The position numbers and the translations under genes were made by a program. 64,000 nt of DNA. Origin: Nibrella saemangeumensis. GTDB taxonomy: Bacteria; Bacteroidota; Bacteroidia; Cytophagales; Spirosomataceae. The notes under the pieces were generated by a model. The model was not told the DNA's origin. It made no database searches and saw only the letters and a list, made by a program, of their open reading frames with translations. Where the stretch lies: NCBI RefSeq assembly GCF_039541915.1, contig NZ_BAABHD010000081.1:124001-188000 (forward strand), written 5' to 3'. Every line of letters starts with the position of its first letter. The stretch's first letter is position 1. Positions 58,680 through 64,000 of the stretch are shown here, one piece after another.

Positions 58680-59435
58680 CTACACCCAGCCAAACCGCTC
58701 CATCAGCCGCTCTTTCTGCTGGCGGGCTACGGGAATGCTGGTGCCGTTGCTGAGGATGAGGTAGGTTCCCTCTCCCTTCACCAGTTTCTGAATGTGTTCC
58801 AGATTGACCATGTACTGCCGGTGTACCCGCAGAAAATTGCGGGTTTCAAAGACTTCCTGCACATCGCCGAGCGTTTTGGCGACCATATACTGCTCCCCGC
58901 TTTCGAGGTGAAAGCGGGTGTAATTACTGTCGGCTTCGCAGTAAACAATCTGTTTGGTATCAACAAACACCATGCCGCTGGCGTGAGGAAGGGCAATACG
59001 CCCTTTGGTGGCAGGGCTTGAAGCGGTCGTCCCCAGGGGATGATACTGCCGCATCAGTTCCAGCTGTTGAGGACTGATGCGGGCAGTTGTCTCGGCCCGG
59101 CGCACGGTGGCAATGAGATCAACGGTATCGATGGGCTTGAGCAGGTAATCCAGCGCACTGAACCGGAAGGCCCGCACGGCGTACTGGTCATAAGCCGTCA
59201 CAAAAACGATGTGGAAGTTAACCTCCCCCACCCGTTCGAGCAGTTGAAAACCGTTCATTATAGGCATTTCTATGTCGAGAAACACCAATGCCGGCCGCAG
59301 GACCTGAATGGCTCGTAGTCCTTCGGTACTATCGGTAAACTGCCCAACTACCTCCACCTGCGGGCAGTGCCGGTTCAGTTGCAGCGCCAGCAACCGGACG
59401 TTGTCGGGCTCGTCATCAATAATGAGGGCTTTCAT
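58680..59435 (-). CDS. LytTR-family response regulator
   Basis: The 251-aa protein has a receiver domain with DD(E) at 7-9, phospho-Asp54 in VFLDIEMP and Lys in LKPID. A LytTR DNA-binding domain from about 145 follows (HASGMVFVDTKQIVYCEADSN, HRQYMVNLEHIQKLVKGEGTYLILSNG). Such regulators are phosphorylated by LytS-type kinases. The gene overlaps the frameshifted kinase upstream by ATGA (59432-59435) and so closes the three-gene operon that starts at 63194. Confidence 0.95.
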   Translation of the reverse strand: MKALIIDDEPDNVRLLALQLNRHCPQVEVVGQFTDSTEGLRAIQVLRPALVFLDIEMPIMNGFQLLERVGEVNFHIVFVTAYDQYAVRAFRFSALDYLLKPIDTVDLIATVRRAETTARISPQQLELMRQYHPLGTTASSPATKGRIALPHASGMVFVDTKQIVYCEADSNYTRFHLESGEQYMVAKTLGDVQEVFETRNFLRVHRQYMVNLEHIQKLVKGEGTYLILSNGTSIPVARQQKERLMERFGWV

Positions 59436-61167
59436 ATCGGTATCTGAATAATCACTTCCGTTCCGGCGGGCAGGCCATCTGTATCAACAAGGTCCTGAAT
59501 TTCTACCTGGGTGTGAGTCTGGTACAACTGGTTGACTAAAGCGATACGCTCGGAGGTCATTTTCATGCCGAACGACTTGCGGTGGCTGGCGGATTTACTT
59601 TTCAGTTCGGCGGCTCTGGTGCGGCCTACCCCATCGTCGGTGATAGTTAGTTGAAGTAGGTTTTCCTGCGACTGGCTGGCCCGTACGCGAACGGTACCGC
59701 CTTCGGGCTTGTGCATCAGTCCATGCCAGATGGCGTTTTCCACGTAGGGCTGCAACAGCAGGGGCGGAATCTCGACAAAACCCACATCAACGTCCGGTTC
59801 AACTTCTACAAAAAATGACAGCTTTTGCTTAAAGCGCATGGTCTCCATATCGGCGTATAGCTGTAGCATATCTAACTCGTTGCGGAGGGTTACCCGCTCG
59901 GAACGGGAATTTTCCAGCACCAGGCGGATAAGTCGAGAGAACTTGGTCAAGTAATCTGATGCCTTCTCGGAGTCGTTTTCAATAGCGTAGAGTTTAATCG
60001 AGTTAAGACAGTTGAAGATAAAATGTGGATTCATCTGCGAACGGAGCCCGGTCATCTCGGCCTCTGCAACACGTCGCTCAAAATCCGAGCGAAGCTGACT
60101 GACCCGTTGCTCTTCCAGTTCATGGGCAGTCGTCAGTACCTCCATTTCGCGTTGAGCCAGTTGACGTTGAAGGTCAAATGCATGCATTTGTTGCAGTTGT
60201 TGGTTTTCCTCCAACTGCTGAATCAATTGCTGCTGAGCCTGAATTTTTTCTTCCGTATTTAGTTGGAAACGTCGTCCTAAAGCCAGCGAAAAACATAATA
60301 TTTCTAATAATCTGCTAACAGCTATAAAAACAGTGGCATTTGACTTAGGTGATTATTTGTTGTCAGCTTAGTATAACCGGCTAAAAACGCAACCCAATCA
60401 CCACTCACTAATAGTATAGTAGCCGTAAGAGCATATCGTTTGAGAACATGCTTACTACGTATGACTCCAAACATAAAAAGTAGTAATCCTCCATAGCTTA
60501 TGAAGTTAGTTGCCATGTATAGTTGTAACGAATGCACACCGAACAATTCAGTTACCGAAGCCAGCACAGATAAGGCAATGTATACATAGAAGTAACCTAA
60601 CCAACGTTCGAAACGGGGTTGTTGCTGAGGAACTTCGAGGAGATAGCTAACAAAGCGGATGTAGGATGCCAGTATGCTATAATCCAGCATGACAAGCAGA
60701 CTTAAGAAGATTGGTATATTTGGTACCCTGGTAATTTCTTCAGACCATATACTCATTGCATGCAACAGCCAGATTGACGTCATTGTCAGATAGACAGCGT
60801 ACCAGCCATAAGGTGCTTGCCGATTGAGCAGATACTGAGTTGCGCTAAACAATCCGGTAAACAATAATGCCCCAAATACGGCGCTGAAGAAAGCCAATAC
60901 CAGCGTATTGGTTGGTGTCTGATCAGGCACCTGCAATCGACTTAATTGTTGATGTAAAGGCTGTCCTTCTTTTATGCCGATTGGGGTCGTATGAGTTAAG
61001 GTCTGACCTGGTGGTCGGCTTCTTACCGACGAATCTTTAGCTAGTCGATCGTTCCGATGTAAATCAACCTGACTGTAAAGTTTGTTAGGAGCCTGCCCCC
61101 ATGCCGGCAGCGGACTAACTACCACCAGCAGGAGAATAACTAACCAATGATTTCGCGACGTCTTCAT
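59432..61167 (-). pseudogene. LytS-type sensor kinase split by a frameshift
   Basis: Two reading frames together make one kinase. The first (61167 to 60322) has a signal, a periplasmic part of about 80 aa and membrane segments (PTNTLVLAFFSAVFGALLF and later ones) but stops at 60322. One frame lower, coding continues without a break: ATVFIAVSRLLEILCFSLAL, a coiled coil, QMNPHFIFNCLNSI with the phospho-His, PPLLLQPYVENAIWHG and SFGMKMTSERI, ending at 59432. One extra A in an AAA near 60340 would join them, giving about 578 aa. The start at 61167 overlaps the end of the kinase before it by ATGA. A pseudogene or a base-call error. Confidence 0.82.
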
Positions 61168-63194
61168 ACCGGAATCGTCAAGGTTACCCGTGTTCCGCAC
61201 GCTTCGCCGTAGCTGTCAACCAGGTCCTCAATCTGAGCTTGCGTCTGCATGTTGTAGAGCTGGTTAATCATCCGGATGCGGTCGGCCGTCACCTGCATAC
61301 CAAATGACTTGTGCTTACCGGCCGACTTACTCTTCAGTTCAGTTGCCCGCTGCCGTCCTACTCCATCATCGGTGATCTCGATGTGCAGCAGATTATCCTG
61401 TGGTTGCTGAACCTCAATAGTGACGGTACCGCCTTCGGGCTTGTGCATCAATCCATGCCAGATGGCGTTTTCCACGTAGGGCTGCAACAGCAGGGGCGGA
61501 ATACGAAGGTATTGCAGGTCAATTTCGGGCGAGACACTGATCTGGTAGCGCAGCTTCTCCTTGAAGCGCATGGCCTCCAGTTCGATGTATAGCTGTAAGG
61601 CTTCCAGTTCGTTGCGCAGACTAACCAGCTCGGAGCGGGAGTTCTCCAGCACCAGCCGAATTAGCCGGGAAAACTTGGTGAGGAAGTCGGAGGCCTGTTC
61701 GGAGTCATTCTGTATGGTATAGAGCTTGATGGAGTTGAGGCTGTTGAAGATGAAGTGGGGGTTCATCTGCGCCCGCAGGGCGACCATCTCAGTATCGGCC
61801 AGTTTGCGTTCAAACTCGGTTTCGATCTGGCGGATGTGCTGCTGTTCGAGCAGGCGACTTTGGGCCTCAATCTCGCGTGTTCGGTTCGCAAGTTGCTGTT
61901 CTAATCGTTCATTTTGCTGGCTGAGAATCTGTTGCTTTTCCTTCGAAAGCGTTTCGACTTCGCTTATTTTTTGCCGAAGCGAGCGATTGGTTCTACCAAA
62001 ATCATAGCCAAAGTAGATAGCATACGATACGGGTATGCTGAGAAAAGCAAGCGTAAAAAAGTCAATAGAAACGGGAAGCGTATAGATATTAGCAAACGCC
62101 AGACAGAATAAAAGCCAGCAAAGCGCATAGAAACACCCTCCCAGTAAGACAATCCATACACCAGGGCGACGTTGGCGGGTAGCCAGAAAAGCTACTCTTG
62201 TAACTTCCAGATTGGCCAGCGTGGTGAGTCCGAAACCGTAAAAAAACCAGCCCCAGGGATAAACAAATGCCGATATGAAAATAGAAAATAGTCCAAATCC
62301 GATTAAACCCCAGTATACCCAACCTCGCTTTTGATGTAATGTGGAGTAAATTGCCTGAAGCTGAAATATGTAGCTAATGGCCTGCATAATCAGCACTGCG
62401 TTGTTATACCAAAACAATTCTGCAACGGCGATGGGTAAACTAAGATAATTAAAGCCAACCCATGAACCCGCACTACAAGCCGCCATGAGACCGAAATAGA
62501 GCGCTTCGGGACGAGTGGGGAAAAACAGAAAAAAAGCCAGAAAGAGAACGGCCATTACGCCAAACGCGCCGATATACACATTATGTCGGCGTTGCGATAC
62601 CTGATATTGGCTATAAGCAGGAATTGCTTGAGCCAATGTATTCACACGAATGGTCAGGCCAGAGTTGAGCCTCCCAAAGTGCTGTCCATATCGAATGCCG
62701 GGCTGAAGCGCATAGCGCACGGCTAACACCTGCTGTTTGCCCCAACTCACCGGGAATGAAATTGGCATATCGTGCGGTGTAAACGCTTTAATCTCCGAGG
62801 GGTTTGCGCTCAACTTGCCGATGCGGTGAATCAACCGGCCGTTCAGATATATTTCTGAAGCACCGGATTGTTGTATTTGCATCACCAATTGCTGGTGGAG
62901 GGCAGAATCGGGCCGAACCTGAAACCGCAACCTGAACCAACTGATACGTCCGGTTTGCTTATCCAGTTGCGGCAAGTCAAAAATGTCCCGTGTCGGGTCA
63001 ATGGCCTCCCACGCACTATCATCAAACTCCGGCTTTGCCCAATCTGTATTATCACCCGCCTGCCATTTCCAACCTTTATCCAGCAGAATGCCCTGATCGG
63101 GCAGTTTCTTTATTTCAATCTCAACAGAGGACTGGCCCCAACATAGGGTAACCGTACACAAACAGAGCCAAACGAAGCTGTAGCACTTCTTCAT
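61164..63194 (-). CDS. LytS-type sensor kinase with an extracellular sugar-binding-like domain
   Basis: The 676-aa protein has a signal peptide (FVWLCLCTVTLCWGQ). A jelly-roll-like periplasmic domain (about 20-190) has GWKWQAGDNTDWAKPEFDDSAW and QIQQSGASEIYLNGRLIHRIG, as in glycoside-hydrolase-2-type sugar-binding domains. Seven membrane segments (about 200-400) follow, then a coiled coil and the His_kinase domain with QMNPHFIFNSLNSIK and PPLLLQPYVENAIWHG. It phosphorylates the LytTR regulator at the end of the operon. Its last base pairs overlap the next kinase start by ATGA. Confidence 0.93.
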   Translation of the reverse strand: MKKCYSFVWLCLCTVTLCWGQSSVEIEIKKLPDQGILLDKGWKWQAGDNTDWAKPEFDDSAWEAIDPTRDIFDLPQLDKQTGRISWFRLRFQVRPDSALHQQLVMQIQQSGASEIYLNGRLIHRIGKLSANPSEIKAFTPHDMPISFPVSWGKQQVLAVRYALQPGIRYGQHFGRLNSGLTIRVNTLAQAIPAYSQYQVSQRRHNVYIGAFGVMAVLFLAFFLFFPTRPEALYFGLMAACSAGSWVGFNYLSLPIAVAELFWYNNAVLIMQAISYIFQLQAIYSTLHQKRGWVYWGLIGFGLFSIFISAFVYPWGWFFYGFGLTTLANLEVTRVAFLATRQRRPGVWIVLLGGCFYALCWLLFCLAFANIYTLPVSIDFFTLAFLSIPVSYAIYFGYDFGRTNRSLRQKISEVETLSKEKQQILSQQNERLEQQLANRTREIEAQSRLLEQQHIRQIETEFERKLADTEMVALRAQMNPHFIFNSLNSIKLYTIQNDSEQASDFLTKFSRLIRLVLENSRSELVSLRNELEALQLYIELEAMRFKEKLRYQISVSPEIDLQYLRIPPLLLQPYVENAIWHGLMHKPEGGTVTIEVQQPQDNLLHIEITDDGVGRQRATELKSKSAGKHKSFGMQVTADRIRMINQLYNMQTQAQIEDLVDSYGEACGTRVTLTIPV

Positions 63195-63646
63195 AACTTT
63201 TTTCTATTATACCGCCTTTGGCCAACCGCTTCGCCAGTCCAATCCTCTACCATCGGATGCTTAGTTACCTGACTAAGTTGGTGCCTTTACTTTATCTCCG
63301 TTGCCTGAGACCAAACAACCTGCCAGCGACATTGATATAAAGCTACTTAGTTCAAGAAGAAGGTTTACAGCCGATTTATTATTCGGCAAAACAGAAGAAC
63401 CCAGCAGCAGTAAAACCAAATGTACTGGGCATGACTATTGCGCTCTACTTTATCCGTGTAGAGTGTCAGAATTTTGAGTGAGCAGCTATTTTATTGAGTA
63501 GAATTATCCAACGGCCGTTGATTAGCCGCGATAGGCACCGGCTCAAAAAACCGACCACTCACACAGTGAACAGCCACACTTATCGATGGGCGGTTTCGGA
63601 CAGGTTTACGAACAGGTATGTTTGACCCACTGCTCAACAGCAGACC
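63195..63646. other. Intergenic region before the cupin gene, no gene seen
   Basis: This 452-bp region is AT-rich and carries no convincing gene. It has a small CTCTAC/GTAGAG hairpin (63443-63463). It holds the promoter region of the LytS-LytS-LytTR operon on the minus strand (a TATAAT-like sequence near 63213) and of the cupin gene on the plus strand. Confidence 0.35.
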
Positions 63647-64000
63647 ATGCAAACTTCTAAAAACGCTAAACCTGGTTATCCGATGACAAACGACGTCACC
63701 TTCGCGCCGGCATACACCGCCCCCGGTCAGAACGCCCACAACGCTCCTATGCTCAATGTGCTGGGTATGCCAGTGGGTGTAAAACTCCAGCACGCCCAGA
63801 CGTATGGGCAATTCTCCTGCGTGGAGGTTCACATGGCTCCGTTTCAGTTTGGTCCACCACCCCATATCCATCATGAACTTGACGAAATCATGTATGTGCT
63901 GGAGGGCACCATCACGGTACTAGAAGGCGACCAACCCCGCGAAGTCCCGGCCGGGGGCTGGCACTTCCGGCCTCGGGGAGTGGTGCATACGTTCTGGAAT
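63647..64000 (+). CDS. Cupin-domain protein, truncated by the window end
   Basis: The start is taken at ATG 63647 (MQTSKNAKPGYP); an in-frame TGA lies at 63623 and a second ATG at 63683 is the only other option. The frame is open to the window end (118 codons). The cupin motif 1 PPPHIHHELDEIMYVLEG has the metal-ligand His pair and Glu, and motif 2 begins at PRGVVHTFWN with its His. It is a small beta-barrel that binds a metal or ligand; the enzyme or binding role is unknown. Confidence 0.88.
   Translation, partial: MQTSKNAKPGYPMTNDVTFAPAYTAPGQNAHNAPMLNVLGMPVGVKLQHAQTYGQFSCVEVHMAPFQFGPPPHIHHELDEIMYVLEGTITVLEGDQPREVPAGGWHFRPRGVVHTFWN

Noticed and set aside
63491..63874. A 127-codon minus-strand frame across the cupin gene start
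   Set aside because: The plus strand encodes a clear cupin motif here, so the minus frame is a shadow.
1..64000. tRNA, rRNA, insertion sequences, integrases or att sites
   Set aside because: I looked for tRNA cloverleaf ends, 16S/23S blocks and transposase motifs and saw none. A covariance-model or IS search would be needed to exclude them fully.

Overview
The window looks like a stretch of chromosome from a member of the Bacteroidota, most likely order Cytophagales (a Spirosoma-, Larkinella- or Fibrella-like genome). This is inferred from several things: about 50% GC; many sensor kinases of the LytS/LytTR type plus one AraC-fused hybrid kinase; secreted DPP-IV-like and subtilisin-like peptidases; many short lipoproteins; weak or absent Shine-Dalgarno sites; and -7 promoter elements of the TAnnTTTG kind. 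I saw no rRNA, tRNA, CRISPR array, transposase or integrase.

Layout. 1-6770: the end of a sensor kinase, prfC, a lipoprotein, a BamA/TamA-like outer-membrane protein and an RhlE-like RNA helicase. 6945-9337: a sugar transporter and a PfkB sugar kinase, a small uptake and phosphorylation unit. 9510-16872: a lipoprotein subtilisin, lgt, yidD, a GroES-like protein, a DUF4174 protein, an NmrA-type reductase, a small ppGpp-hydrolase-like HD protein, a lipoprotein and a second DEAD-box helicase with a DEVD motif. 17082-24179: a large protein of unknown function, a three-gene unit (UPF0323 lipoprotein, beta-sheet protein, glutathionylspermidine-synthase-like ATP-grasp protein), a beta-helix/di-haem cytochrome pair and an orphan LytS-type kinase. 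24181-31511: mixed metabolic and secreted proteins, including an unusual pair made of a transglutaminase-like protein and a free copy of its N-terminal domain. 31560-35538: a GMC oxidoreductase followed by an island of small unknown genes. 35730-49375: a broken serine hydrolase, a DPP-IV-like peptidase, a membrane endonuclease/phosphatase-family protein, an OmpR-type two-component operon with a coiled-coil protein, an MFS carrier, an HNH endonuclease pair (nuclease frameshifted), a DUF418 protein and a secreted internally duplicated protein. 49703-55760: two large divergent sensor kinases, a hybrid TPR-kinase-receiver-AraC protein and a soluble kinase with five tandem PAS domains. 55885-58588: a DinB protein, a PLP decarboxylase and a divergent TrpF-like protein. 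58680-63194: a tightly overlapping LytS-LytS-LytTR operon whose second kinase is frameshifted. The window ends inside a cupin gene.

The strongest novelty candidate is the pair at 26902-28509. A second theme is three genes each broken by what looks like loss of one base in a short homopolymer (near 36152, 46720 and 60340); these may be real pseudogenes or consensus errors. A third is a set of intergenic inverted repeats built from short iterated words, concentrated at 25.8 kb and 55.7-58.7 kb.
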